From Treponema sp. C6A8 (GTDB taxonomy: Bacteria; Spirochaetota; Spirochaetia; Treponematales; Treponemataceae), in assembly GCF_000619925.1 (NCBI RefSeq), contig NZ_JHVB01000011.1, positions 1-64,000 of the forward strand: 64,000 nt of DNA. Reading direction: 5' to 3'. The notes beneath the pieces were generated by a model, which searched no databases, was not told where the DNA came from, and saw only the letters and a list, made by a program, of their open reading frames with translations. Of the stretch, positions 23,991-32,043 are shown piece after piece; the first letter of the stretch is position 1; every line of letters starts with the position of its first letter. A program made the position numbers and the translations under genes.

Positions 23991-24938
23991 CTACTGAAAT
24001 TTATAACCTATTTCCTGTAATCGTTTACGGCTTTTGATTGTTAATTTATTCTCTGGAAAATAAAAACCTCGATTGTCAAATTCAACCTGGCAACCAGGTG
24101 CTATTTCAATATCAAGTTTTCCGTAAAGGTAATCAGAGCAAAGTGTATTCCAGTTTGCTTTTCCACCAAATATAAATTTCATAGATTTTGGAATAACAAG
24201 TTTTTCCAAATGACAGCAACAACCTAAAAATCCACCTGTTATTTCTTCGCAGCCTTCTTCAAAAATAAATTCTTTTATTGCTTCTCCTGAGTGCTCAGAA
24301 ATCTGAGGGCGCGTAAAACCTGAAGTGTTTGTAAGCTCTGAAGTAGCAAGAGAAAGCAGACCTGTTATTTTTTTTCGTTTATAAAATTGCCAGTAACTTG
24401 GTAAAGTATCTATTCCCATTCCCATATCATAAGGATGAGGATTAGTCTTCCAGTTTTTTGACCAGGTTATACTACTGACATTTCCAAAATATATGTCACC
24501 GAAGGTAAGAATTTTTGTTTCCATTGGTAATTTTTTGAAGTATTGAAAGCAGTCTCCATCCATTATTAAAACTGTATTACGTGAACCTGAAAGTTCAATA
24601 ACTGCATTAGGATGTTCTACCATATTATAATAGGGATTTCCCAGATAAATAATGCTTTCCGGTACAATTACTTTGTTAAAACCAGAACCATAAAACACAG
24701 TTGCAACAACAGGGTATCCTTCAATTTCTTTAGGAATATCAACAATTTTTGATTTTCCAATGTATTTTGTAATTTTAAGATAATCTTTTGATTTATCAAC
24801 TGATGGTTCAACCTGGGCGAGCCATCCTTTTTCATAGTTATTTAAAAATACATAGTCAAAATCACTTTCCGGATTTGCTGCAAATGCTGAAAAATATAGA
24901 ATTATGATTTCAATTACTGTCAAAATTATTTTTTTCAT
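23991..24938 (-). CDS. Secreted BspA-type leucine-rich-repeat protein
   Basis: The 315-residue protein starts with a signal peptide ('KKIILTVIEIIILYFSAFAA') and contains BspA/LRR_5-like repeats: 'SKIVDIPKEIEGYPVVATVF', 'FNKVIVPESIIYLG', 'IKEFIFEEGCEEITGGFLG' and 'LEKLVIPKSMKFIFGG'. BspA-like proteins are surface or secreted adhesion-type proteins in Treponema and other anaerobes. There are fewer and less regular repeats than in typical members. It has no cell-wall or membrane anchor beyond the signal peptide. The upstream ATG context is AT-rich with no clear ribosome site. Confidence 0.7.
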   Translation of the reverse strand: MKKIILTVIEIIILYFSAFAANPESDFDYVFLNNYEKGWLAQVEPSVDKSKDYLKITKYIGKSKIVDIPKEIEGYPVVATVFYGSGFNKVIVPESIIYLGNPYYNMVEHPNAVIELSGSRNTVLIMDGDCFQYFKKLPMETKILTFGDIYFGNVSSITWSKNWKTNPHPYDMGMGIDTLPSYWQFYKRKKITGLLSLATSELTNTSGFTRPQISEHSGEAIKEFIFEEGCEEITGGFLGCCCHLEKLVIPKSMKFIFGGKANWNTLCSDYLYGKLDIEIAPGCQVEFDNRGFYFPENKLTIKSRKRLQEIGYKFQ

Positions 24939-24979
24939 ATAAATTTTTTTCAGTTGTATCTTGTTCTTAAAGTATTAAA

Positions 24980-25010
24980 ATAGCACAGAGACTTTTATTC
25001 TCTGTGCTTG
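24980..25010 (-). terminator. Terminator after the zinc-ribbon gene
   Basis: Arms GCACAGAGA (24983-24991) and TCTCTGTGC (25000-25008), 9-base stem, followed on the minus strand by TATTTTAAT. Confidence 0.75.
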
Positions 25011-25028
25011 AAATAGTGATTTATGGAA

Positions 25029-25703
25029 TTAACCAAAAATTCCAAAAAGTTTTTTCTTTTTGTTTAATTCTTCGTACAACTGTGCGAACTGGCTAAACAT
25101 CTCTGGGTTCTTTAGCTTGCAAATATCAAGTTCATGGATGAGCTTTTTCTTTGCAGCTTTGATAACAAAAGTGTCTCTGAGCAAGTCTGCAGGTTTTGAA
25201 GTTGCCTTATCAAACAAAGCCCAGATTTCTTTCTTATATTCTTCCGGGTCTGAAGAAAAAGTCATTTTGTTAATTGCAATTATTTCTTCTTCTGCAGAAT
25301 GTGTCTTTCCAAATTCTGCTTTTGTTCCATCCAAACCGGATTTCATTGCATCGGCCATTACGCCTGCACCTTTTCCAAGTCCACCAAGCAATGAACCTGC
25401 ACCTTTTGTTAATGCTCCGAAACCTTTTGCAGCTGCACCAAGACCTGCAGCTGCCATTCCAATTCCAGCACTTGCTGTCATACCAGAACTACCCCCGCTT
25501 GATGTATCTGAACTTCCACTTCCCTGTCCATGTGCCGCAAGACAGCATTGTTTTGAACAATATAAAGATGAGTGAGGGTCAGAGCCTGTGGTACCCCAAT
25601 CCCAAAGAACCGTGCCCTTTGGAATAAATTTACCACAATATGAACATTTTGAATCATAGCTTACACCCTTCCACTCTCTAGCACTAGCTGTTAATAATCC
25701 CAT
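25029..25703 (-). CDS. Zinc-ribbon protein with Gly/Ala-rich hydrophobic segment
   Basis: The 224-residue protein starts at ATG 25703, preceded by ggagg; a longer upstream frame lacks a site. Residues ~20-55 hold a zinc-ribbon pattern, 'SKCSYCGKFIPKGT' followed by 'LYCSKQCC'. Residues ~75-125 are Gly/Ala/Ser-rich and weakly hydrophobic ('AGIGMAAAGLGAAAKGFGAL'), possibly membrane-inserting or colicin-like. The C-terminal 90 residues are charged and helical. No function can be assigned. It is the last gene of the accessory zone and has its own terminator. Confidence 0.65.
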   Translation of the reverse strand: MGLLTASAREWKGVSYDSKCSYCGKFIPKGTVLWDWGTTGSDPHSSLYCSKQCCLAAHGQGSGSSDTSSGGSSGMTASAGIGMAAAGLGAAAKGFGALTKGAGSLLGGLGKGAGVMADAMKSGLDGTKAEFGKTHSAEEEIIAINKMTFSSDPEEYKKEIWALFDKATSKPADLLRDTFVIKAAKKKLIHELDICKLKNPEMFSQFAQLYEELNKKKKLFGIFG

Positions 25704-25864
25704 ATCTATTTTTCCTCCACGTTTTTTTGTCCGCCGACTTTTTTTTATGAGGTCAAACCTCTGTATTTGAATTAAATTATACAATCAGATTTTTTTCTTG
25801 TAGTCAGTGAAAACTCACTTTATTTTAGTGAGTTAACTCTATATATTTCTGCTGGATGATGAAG

Positions 25865-25870
25865 TAAAAT
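25865..25870 (+). promoter_or_regulatory. Leaderless -10 for the response regulator
   Basis: TAAAAT ends 7 bases before the ATG at 25877; no ribosome site is present between. Confidence 0.5.
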
Positions 25871-25876
25871 AAAAGT

Positions 25877-26479
25877 ATGATTAGCGTAATCAGTATAGAC
25901 GACCACGAAATGATAAGCCTGGGGCTGGAAAAATTATTTTCAGAGACAAAAGACATCAGCATCTGTCACTCCTGCAAGACAAAGGCAGGACTTGAACCTT
26001 TTATTGAGTCAAAAACTTCAGAAGAACTAAAAGATATGATTGCTATGGTCGATATCAAGCTGGAAGAAGAAAGCGGCTTTGATGCTGCCGATTATCTTAT
26101 TGAACACGGAATTAAATGCCTCATGTATTCGTCATTTTCCAACGTGGGCTTTATTGTGAAAACGATGGAGCACAAAATCAAGGGCTTTATTACAAAAAAT
26201 GCTGACAAGGCTGAAATCATGGAAGCAATCCGTACCGTTTCCCGCGGCGAAACCTACATACAGAAAGATTTGCTTTCCGACATGATGTACGTAAGCGGAA
26301 TCCTTGTTACTCTGACCAAAAAAGAGCGCGAGCTTTTAGATTTAATAGCCGAACACCTGCCCAACGAAGTAATCGCTGAGCGCCTGGGTCTTTCCAAACG
26401 CAGCGTCGAAAACTATGTTTCCCGCATCTTCGACAAGTTCAACGTCAAGAACCGCTACGAGCTGGGCCGGTATTTGTAA
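25877..26479 (+). CDS. NarL/LuxR-type response regulator
   Basis: The 200-residue protein has a receiver domain (acidic pair 'IDDHE' at 8-9, phospho-Asp 59 in 'MVDIKLEEESG', Lys near 105 in 'FITKNA') and a LuxR-type HTH ('LTKKERELLDLIAEHLPNEV', 'LGLSKRSVENYVSRIFDKF'). It should be phosphorylated by the HisKA_3 kinase encoded 0.6 kb downstream. Its 3' end overlaps a convergent membrane-protein gene by 25 bases. The mRNA is probably leaderless. Confidence 0.9.
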   Translation: MISVISIDDHEMISLGLEKLFSETKDISICHSCKTKAGLEPFIESKTSEELKDMIAMVDIKLEEESGFDAADYLIEHGIKCLMYSSFSNVGFIVKTMEHKIKGFITKNADKAEIMEAIRTVSRGETYIQKDLLSDMMYVSGILVTLTKKERELLDLIAEHLPNEVIAERLGLSKRSVENYVSRIFDKFNVKNRYELGRYL

Positions 26480-27078
26480 AAAGAAAGTCTGCTGGCAAGC
26501 AGAAAAACTCCCCAGGCGGCGAAGGTGCAGATAAAGCGGTCGGCAATATTTACCGGAATGCGGACGGCAATCTGCAGGAGGAGCTTTGAATGGAATTTGT
26601 TATCCCATAAGAAGGTAAGAAAATCTGTCTGGCTGCTGGCGGCCTTGTAGGCTTCGACATATCTTAAGATGTAGCCGATGATTCCGCCCGAAATGCTCAT
26701 TACCAGGCAGAGGACAAGGCTAAGAATAATCAGCTTTATAAAAATTGCCAGGCTTGAGTCTGTTTTTTTGATAAACCATATTTTAAAATATCCGGCAGTA
26801 AGGGCTGCAAGAAAATGGCAGATTACAAACCAGTGGCCCAGCTCTAAAGTTCTGTTTAGGCAAAAATCAATCAGATGATAGAAAAAGCCTGCAAGAACTC
26901 CCCACCAGGGGCCGGCAAGAAAACTCAGCGCCATAATAAAAATTGTGTCACAAAAAAGCGGCAGATGGTTTACCCAGGCTACAAAGTCGCAGATGATATA
27001 ATCTAAAAAGCCGCAGAGAATGCTGAGGATAAAAAATAAAACTCTCTTCCGATTTGAAAAATCAAATGGAAAACTCAT
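26455..27078 (-). CDS. Six-helix membrane protein, ECF S-component-like
   Basis: The 207-residue protein is mostly hydrophobic with about six segments. 'SFLAGPWWGVLAGFFYHLIDF' and 'WFVICHFLAALTAGYF' resemble substrate-binding S components of ECF vitamin transporters or related sensory membrane modules, but no ECF energising genes are nearby. It lies on the opposite strand between the response regulator and the histidine kinase genes, overlapping the former by 25 bases. It may be the sensory or transport partner of the two-component pair. This is inference from position. Confidence 0.65.
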   Translation of the reverse strand: MSFPFDFSNRKRVLFFILSILCGFLDYIICDFVAWVNHLPLFCDTIFIMALSFLAGPWWGVLAGFFYHLIDFCLNRTLELGHWFVICHFLAALTAGYFKIWFIKKTDSSLAIFIKLIILSLVLCLVMSISGGIIGYILRYVEAYKAASSQTDFLTFLWDNKFHSKLLLQIAVRIPVNIADRFICTFAAWGVFLLASRLSFYKYRPSS

Positions 27079-27083
27079 ACTTT

Positions 27084-27117
27084 ATTATATCATTTATATA
27101 GAAGAATGTGTTATATT
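27084..27117. promoter_or_regulatory. Back-to-back leaderless -10 boxes between membrane-protein and kinase genes
   Basis: Minus strand: TATAAT (27089-27084), ending 6 bases before the ATG at 27078. Plus strand: extended -10 TGTTATATT (27109-27117), ending 8 bases before the ATG at 27125. The 46-base gap holds both promoters, so the genes must compete or be coordinated. Confidence 0.6.
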
Positions 27118-27124
27118 TTTAGTA

Positions 27125-28189
27125 ATGAAAAAGATTTTTGCGTTTTTAATATTTGGATTTTTATGTTTTTCAGGCTTCTGTCATAAGGCCCAGAAACAGA
27201 CAGAAAAACTTATGCCCGAAGCTATTACCCAAAAGTGGCTGGAATGGGAGGCGGCAGGGGAGGAGGATGCCCAGAGCAGGCTTGAAGAACTTGCGATTGA
27301 AATAAAGAAGGCCCAGCCCTCTGATACTGTAATTTATTATTTTCCGGAAGCAAAAGTAATTCATGATAATCTGGTTAACGGAATCATAAAGGGAGATAAA
27401 CAGAAAATTGCAGAAAATGTCGGCCGCTGGGAAGTTCTTCAGAAAAATCTTGTAAGCTTTCAGCTTGAACAGCTTTATTATTCCTACAGGATTTTGATTC
27501 TTGTAATTATTCTGGCACTTGGTATGTCGCTTGTTTTTTTAATTCTCTATCTTGTAACTTACAGGCGCCGTAAGGAAAACCTTATTTATACTGCCCAGGT
27601 GATTAAAACTCAGGAAGCCGAGCGCGAGCGTATTTCAAACGAACTTCACGATACTGTCTGCCAGGATTTGCGCGTGCTGCAGTTCCAGCTTGAAGATGAA
27701 GAATCTGTAGAACTTTGTAAGAAGATTGCAGGCGATGTCCGTAACTCCTGCTATGCTCTTACTCCGACAGATTTGAATGAAGGTCTTTTTGAAGCCCTTG
27801 TTTCCCTCTGTGAAGTCCTGAAAAAGCAGAGCGGACTTGAAATTATTCTTTGCATTCAGGATGAAGTAAAAAACAATCAGGACTTTAAGAATTTCCCAAA
27901 AGAAAAGAATCTGAATATTTACCGCATTGTGCAGGAAATCCTTTCAAATTCCATAAAACATTCCGGCGCAGAAAAAATAAGTCTGCTGGTCAGAACTTTT
28001 GATGAAAAGAATTTCAAAATTATAATTTCAGACGGCGGAAAAGGCTTCGACTTAAAAAGCGCCCTCAAAACGAAAAATCACTTCGGCCTTAAAAATATCC
28101 AGACCCGTGTCAAAAGCCTGGGCGGCCAGGTAAACTTCTTCACCGAAGAAGGCGAAGGCACTCAGGTTTCGGTTACTGTGCCCTATTAA
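27125..28189 (+). CDS. NarX-type sensor histidine kinase
   Basis: The 354-residue protein has an N-terminal signal or lipobox-like stretch ('LCFSGFC'), an extracytoplasmic region (20-120), one membrane segment (123-145), a HisKA_3 domain with phospho-His 175 in 'AERERISNELHDTVCQDL' and a HATPase domain ('IVQEILSNSIKHSGAEKI' as N box, 'IISDGGKGFDL' as G1 box). It is the natural partner of the NarL-type regulator upstream. The ATG at 27125 is chosen because the signal begins there and an extended -10 box ends 8 bases earlier. Its 3' end overlaps the convergent next gene by 17 bases. Confidence 0.9.
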   Translation: MKKIFAFLIFGFLCFSGFCHKAQKQTEKLMPEAITQKWLEWEAAGEEDAQSRLEELAIEIKKAQPSDTVIYYFPEAKVIHDNLVNGIIKGDKQKIAENVGRWEVLQKNLVSFQLEQLYYSYRILILVIILALGMSLVFLILYLVTYRRRKENLIYTAQVIKTQEAERERISNELHDTVCQDLRVLQFQLEDEESVELCKKIAGDVRNSCYALTPTDLNEGLFEALVSLCEVLKKQSGLEIILCIQDEVKNNQDFKNFPKEKNLNIYRIVQEILSNSIKHSGAEKISLLVRTFDEKNFKIIISDGGKGFDLKSALKTKNHFGLKNIQTRVKSLGGQVNFFTEEGEGTQVSVTVPY

Positions 28190-28730
28190 TTTTTCTCCAG
28201 ACAGATTCGTTTACGGCCCAGGTATTGGGTGCTAGTTCTTCTGCGTCGGCAAGACGGAAGATTTTTAGCTGGAGAGGAAAGGTTAGGTCGGAAACTACAC
28301 CTTCGGTTTTTCCTGCAACATTTGCGAAGCAAATGTTAGGCAAGTGTGAGTCAGATTCGGAAGTTGGAGTTTTCATTTCGACACTTGCCGCACTTGCCGT
28401 TTTGCAGAGAATGAGTTCTGCACTGCAAACGCCAGAAGCTGTGCTGATACGTGAATGACTGCCTAAGACCCGGAGCTGCAAATTTTCAGAAAAGTATACG
28501 CGTGGTTCTTCGAGTTCTACTTTTAAAATGCTCGGCGAGAGCTCCTTCAGTTCATCCTTTATCAGCTTTTTATTGCCGGAAAGAGAAAACTTGTCTTCAG
28601 GGAGAAAAATCCAGAGGGGGGTATTCTGGTAAAAAATTGGCTGCTGCGGGGCATTTGCTTCTTTTATAAAGGCCTTCTGCATTTTTACCAGCTGGGCAAG
28701 CTGATTAGGATTTGGGATAAGAACGAGCAT
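28173..28730 (-). CDS. Hypothetical protein with in-frame palindrome
   Basis: The 185-residue protein is not recognised. The N-terminal part ('LVLIPNPNQLAQLVKMQKAF') looks like a compact 2H-phosphoesterase-type or nucleotide-binding start but is too short to assign. Residues ~100-150 are Ser/Thr/Ala-rich and are encoded by a stretch containing the perfect palindrome ACATTTGC-GAA-GCAAATGT (28318-28336 region), suggesting that a small repeat was inserted in frame. A -10 box TATACT ends 7 bases before the ATG. It overlaps the kinase gene end by 17 bases. Confidence 0.6.
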   Translation of the reverse strand: MLVLIPNPNQLAQLVKMQKAFIKEANAPQQPIFYQNTPLWIFLPEDKFSLSGNKKLIKDELKELSPSILKVELEEPRVYFSENLQLRVLGSHSRISTASGVCSAELILCKTASAASVEMKTPTSESDSHLPNICFANVAGKTEGVVSDLTFPLQLKIFRLADAEELAPNTWAVNESVWRKINRAQ

Positions 28731-28736
28731 GTGGAT

Positions 28737-28767
28737 AGTATAATCTTTTTTTAATTTCTGTTAAACT
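28737..28767. promoter_or_regulatory. Divergent leaderless -10 boxes
   Basis: Minus strand TATACT (28742-28737), 7 bases before the ATG at 28730. Plus strand extended -10 TGTTAAACT (28759-28767), 7 bases before the ATG at 28774. Confidence 0.55.
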
Positions 28768-28773
28768 AGGGTT

Positions 28774-30711
28774 ATGGGTGGAAAGAATATTTTTAAGTCA
28801 GCATTTAAGGGCGTTTATATTCCTGTAAAAAAATCGGTGCGCTGGTTCAAGCGGCTTTCGCGCAATATGAAGTATTTTACGCTTGGCCTTGTGGTATTTG
28901 TGCTTTTTGACCTCTACCTTTTGTGGTATTTCTTTACTTTTGGCTCGGCAACTCCTGTAAAACTTGAATTTACCTATGACAGATCTGCGACGGAGCTTGT
29001 GGCTCTGGATTCTGCGGCTCACAAGGGCTGGATTAAGCAGGCTAATTACGCAAGTTTTAAATTTACTGATGAGGAGCTTGCAAAAATCAGGGAGTCTTTT
29101 GACCGCTATGGCAGCGCGGCCCTTATGGTGAGGGTGAAGGTTCTTCCGACTGCCAAACAGAAGCAGCTTTTTGAAAATGCCGTGGATTTGCCTTTACAGG
29201 CCGGCTTTTTGACTGAAGATGATTTTACTCCTAAGGGAAAACTGATTTCTCAGGTTTACGGCGGAGGAAACAGGCTGGTCGTTCAGGCTAACTTAAAGGA
29301 AACTTCTGACGTTTTTGATATTTCCATCGCCTTTAATAAAAATGATTTTTTGCCGGGCGGCAAAGTTTCTGTTTCCATGCCTTACGGATTTTTTGTTTTT
29401 TCTACTTTGCGAACGCGGATTGTGGCTGCCTGCATAAACGATGCAATGCTTGGCTTTGATGTCAGCAATGAAATCCCCCGCTACGGTTTTGCCTACAGCG
29501 GCGGAAAAATTGATATTACTAATTCAAGCTATGATTTTTCTAACGCGGGAAGCGTTTTTGATTCCAGTAATCAGAAAAATCCCCTGCCTGAAGTTTGCGT
29601 AGGGCTTTACGATGTAGCAAAATACAAGTCTACCCTGCAGGATAAGGTTATTGTTGAAATCAACGCCGGCGGAGAAAAGCTTTTTATTGATAATGTTCCG
29701 GGCGCTACAAAGGTTATCATTCCTACGGCTTCGCTGAATAATCCTTATAACCGCATGACTTTTTCTTCCAATAAAATGTGCGTCTCTTCCCTTTATATGA
29801 AGGTTTCGGACGGGGCTTTTAAGAAGGCGGCTTTTATTGAGGCTGAAAATATTCCTGCAAACCCTGGCGAAGTTCTGCTGCCTGTTGCAACTGACCCGGG
29901 CTTTATCCTGAATTACGATGTTCTCAAGTGGCGTACTGCTGATTATGAGATTTTTGAGTGGGACAGATTTGACCGCATCCTCTTTTTTGATACCAGAAAT
30001 TATGAGGTTCAGGACAGGTTCTTTACCCGCCTGGCATTCTTTGTTGAAAAGGACGGCTATAAGGGCCGGCTTATGACGAACGAGCAGCTTAGCGGCATGC
30101 ACGGCTACAACGCCCACGATTACAGCGCAGAAAGCATGGCTAGATTTTTTAATGCGGCTACAGATGCCAACTTCCGCCTGAACTATGAAGAAGAGCTTTT
30201 GAAAAAGATTTTGATTGTAAACGGATTTTTTGAAGTGGACGGACCTTATGTCCGCGCAAATGACGGCGGCCTTGTTTCCATTTCCCGCGAAACTTTGGGC
30301 GGAACCCGTAGAAATCTTCTGGCTCACGAGGGCTGGCACACGATTTTCTTCCGTGATGAAGAATTCCGTAATTTTGTTGCGGCTGTTTACGGCACCATTG
30401 ATTATGATTCACGTCAGTTTCTGATTGATTATTTCCGCTCGCAGCCTTCCTTGGGCTATGACACCAGCGACGAATATCTGATGCACAACGAATTTATGGC
30501 TTACATCATGCAGCAGCCTTTAAGCGAAGTTTCAAAATATTTTGTGCATCTGGCAAACCGGGGAACTGTTATGGCTGCCACCCCTTATTTGTGCGCCTAT
30601 ATCAGGCAGAATAATGCGGCGGCTTTTGAGGACGCTGCAAGCATGATGAATGATTTTGTCTTTGACCGTTACGGAATTGTCTGCGGAAACATTTCTATTG
30701 TCCGCCGTTAG
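28774..30711 (+). CDS. Membrane-anchored putative zinc metallopeptidase (HEGWH)
   Basis: The 645-residue protein has a basic cytoplasmic N-terminus, one membrane helix (about 34-57) and a large extracytoplasmic part. Near residue 518 it contains 'LLAHEGWHTIFF', an H-E-x-x-H zincin motif followed by aromatic residues; a downstream Glu or His third ligand could be in 'DEYLMHNEFMAY' (~570). The central part is beta-rich and unassigned. It may be an envelope protease, but the family is not recognised and activity is inferred only from the motif. The -10 box ends 7 bases before the ATG. Its stop is 4 bases from the convergent hydrolase stop. Confidence 0.7.
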   Translation: MGGKNIFKSAFKGVYIPVKKSVRWFKRLSRNMKYFTLGLVVFVLFDLYLLWYFFTFGSATPVKLEFTYDRSATELVALDSAAHKGWIKQANYASFKFTDEELAKIRESFDRYGSAALMVRVKVLPTAKQKQLFENAVDLPLQAGFLTEDDFTPKGKLISQVYGGGNRLVVQANLKETSDVFDISIAFNKNDFLPGGKVSVSMPYGFFVFSTLRTRIVAACINDAMLGFDVSNEIPRYGFAYSGGKIDITNSSYDFSNAGSVFDSSNQKNPLPEVCVGLYDVAKYKSTLQDKVIVEINAGGEKLFIDNVPGATKVIIPTASLNNPYNRMTFSSNKMCVSSLYMKVSDGAFKKAAFIEAENIPANPGEVLLPVATDPGFILNYDVLKWRTADYEIFEWDRFDRILFFDTRNYEVQDRFFTRLAFFVEKDGYKGRLMTNEQLSGMHGYNAHDYSAESMARFFNAATDANFRLNYEEELLKKILIVNGFFEVDGPYVRANDGGLVSISRETLGGTRRNLLAHEGWHTIFFRDEEFRNFVAAVYGTIDYDSRQFLIDYFRSQPSLGYDTSDEYLMHNEFMAYIMQQPLSEVSKYFVHLANRGTVMAATPYLCAYIRQNNAAAFEDAASMMNDFVFDRYGIVCGNISIVRR

Positions 30712-30714
30712 CCG

Positions 30715-31272
30715 TTAAAAATCGTCCATAACCGCTTTTAATGCGCCAAGTGTTGAAAGCGGGCCATGCCCCGGCATAATTACAGTCTGGTCATCCATTG
30801 TGTAGATTTTATTTTTGATGTTTGATTCCAGAATGAATTTTGAGTAGCTGGAGTTTGTTGAACCAATGCTGCCTGCCCCCAGAACGTCGCCTGTAAAAAG
30901 CACGTTTTCAATTTTATAGACCATTGAATCTGAAGTGTGGCCAGGGACTGTCATATACTGCACGTTGAGCTTGGCGATTTTGATGTGGCCGTCGTTTGAA
31001 AGAACGGTTGTGTCGTCTCCCGCAACTTCCCAGTCGGCGGCGTAGATTTTTGGCGAATAGATTTTCTGCAGGGTTTTGAGCCCGTGAACGTGGCTTCCGT
31101 GATTGTGGGTAATCAGGATGCCCGAAATTGTCAGGCCGTTTTCTTCTATTTGTGAGATGATTTCGTCGGTTACCTTTCCCGGGTCAATGATGATTGCTTC
31201 TTTTACCGCTTCATTTACTACGATATAGCAGTTTGAAAATCCGCCAGGATTATGATGATAGTATACTTTCAT
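30715..31272 (-). CDS. MBL-fold hydrolase with altered metal motif
   Basis: The 185-residue protein is a compact metallo-beta-lactamase-fold hydrolase of the glyoxalase II-like type: 'ITHNHGSHVHGL', 'VPGHTSDSMVY', 'VLFTGDVLGAGSIG' and 'VIMPGHGPLSTL'. The usual HxHxDH reads H56-N-H58-G-S60-H61, so the Asp ligand of the second metal is Ser. The remaining His and Asp ligands are present. It may bind one metal, or use another substrate. It is 0 bases from the following pentapeptide gene on the same strand (stop at 31273 precedes the ATG at 31272), hence an operon. Confidence 0.85.
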   Translation of the reverse strand: MKVYYHHNPGGFSNCYIVVNEAVKEAIIIDPGKVTDEIISQIEENGLTISGILITHNHGSHVHGLKTLQKIYSPKIYAADWEVAGDDTTVLSNDGHIKIAKLNVQYMTVPGHTSDSMVYKIENVLFTGDVLGAGSIGSTNSSYSKFILESNIKNKIYTMDDQTVIMPGHGPLSTLGALKAVMDDF

Positions 31273-31950
31273 TTAATCACCGTCCACAATTGAGTTACCG
31301 AACTGAAGGTTATCTATGCTGCCCGAAATATTTTCAGGGCTGTCAAAAATTGCTTCTCGCGTATTTGACATTTTGAAGGAAACATTCTGGCGGTCTGAGT
31401 TTTTAAATATTGTCTTTTTAAGGTTGCAGTTTCTGAAAGATGTGTTTACCAGGGTTGCCTTAATAAAGCGGGAACTGAAAAAGTCCGAATTATCGAATGA
31501 GCACTGGAAAGCCTTGATGCCGTTGAAGTTGCACTGCTTCATATCGCTGGAGTTAAAAAGCGTATGGGTGAGGGTGCTGCAGGAAAAGCTTGAATAAACG
31601 GTGTTGTTCTGAATAAAGTTGCAGTCGTTGAAAAAGGCAAAGTCAAAAATTGAAATGCGGACAAGGGAATGTTCCCATTTGATGTTCTGAAAGGTGCAGT
31701 GGGAAAAATTGCAGCCGAAAAACTTTTTATTTGAAAAATCTATGTCCTTAAAAATAATTCCGCAGGCGTTGAGGCCGATTATTTTTTCGTGATTTTTGAT
31801 GTAGTTGTAGATTTCTGCCTGTGTCTTTCCCGGATCAGGTGTGTGGTCAATGCAGTATCCGCGTTCAGCTTTAATATTTCCGTTTTCGTCAAAGGAAGAA
31901 AGCGCATCGTCCGGGCAGATATTTACAAGGCATTTGTTGATGGTAAACAT
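31273..31950 (-). CDS. Pentapeptide-repeat protein
   Basis: The 225-residue protein has a run of A(D/N)Lxx-type pentapeptides from about residue 65 to 205: 'FKDIDFSNKKFFGCNFSHCT', 'CNFNGIKAFQCSFDNSDFFS' and 'FRNCNLKKTIFKNSD'. Such proteins form right-handed quadrilateral beta helices; some mimic DNA and protect gyrase, but most have no known role. The N-terminal ~60 residues include a CxxH/Cys-containing segment. The -10 box TATAAT ends 7 bases before the ATG. It is directly upstream of the hydrolase gene on the same strand. Confidence 0.85.
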   Translation of the reverse strand: MFTINKCLVNICPDDALSSFDENGNIKAERGYCIDHTPDPGKTQAEIYNYIKNHEKIIGLNACGIIFKDIDFSNKKFFGCNFSHCTFQNIKWEHSLVRISIFDFAFFNDCNFIQNNTVYSSFSCSTLTHTLFNSSDMKQCNFNGIKAFQCSFDNSDFFSSRFIKATLVNTSFRNCNLKKTIFKNSDRQNVSFKMSNTREAIFDSPENISGSIDNLQFGNSIVDGD

Positions 31951-31956
31951 AGTTCT

Positions 31957-31962
31957 ATTATA
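31957..31962 (-). promoter_or_regulatory. Leaderless -10 for the pentapeptide gene
   Basis: TATAAT on the minus strand; last base at 31957, 7 bases before the ATG at 31950. Confidence 0.6.
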
Positions 31963-32043
31963 TAGTTGTTGACGTGCTTTTGCAATTTTTACATATTTTC
32001 GTTATTATATGGATATTATTGTAAAAAAGTTCAGGAGGATATG

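Noticed and set aside
24659..24940. Riboswitch or leader upstream of the BspA-like gene
   Set aside because: No conserved riboswitch core or terminator/antiterminator pair was visible.
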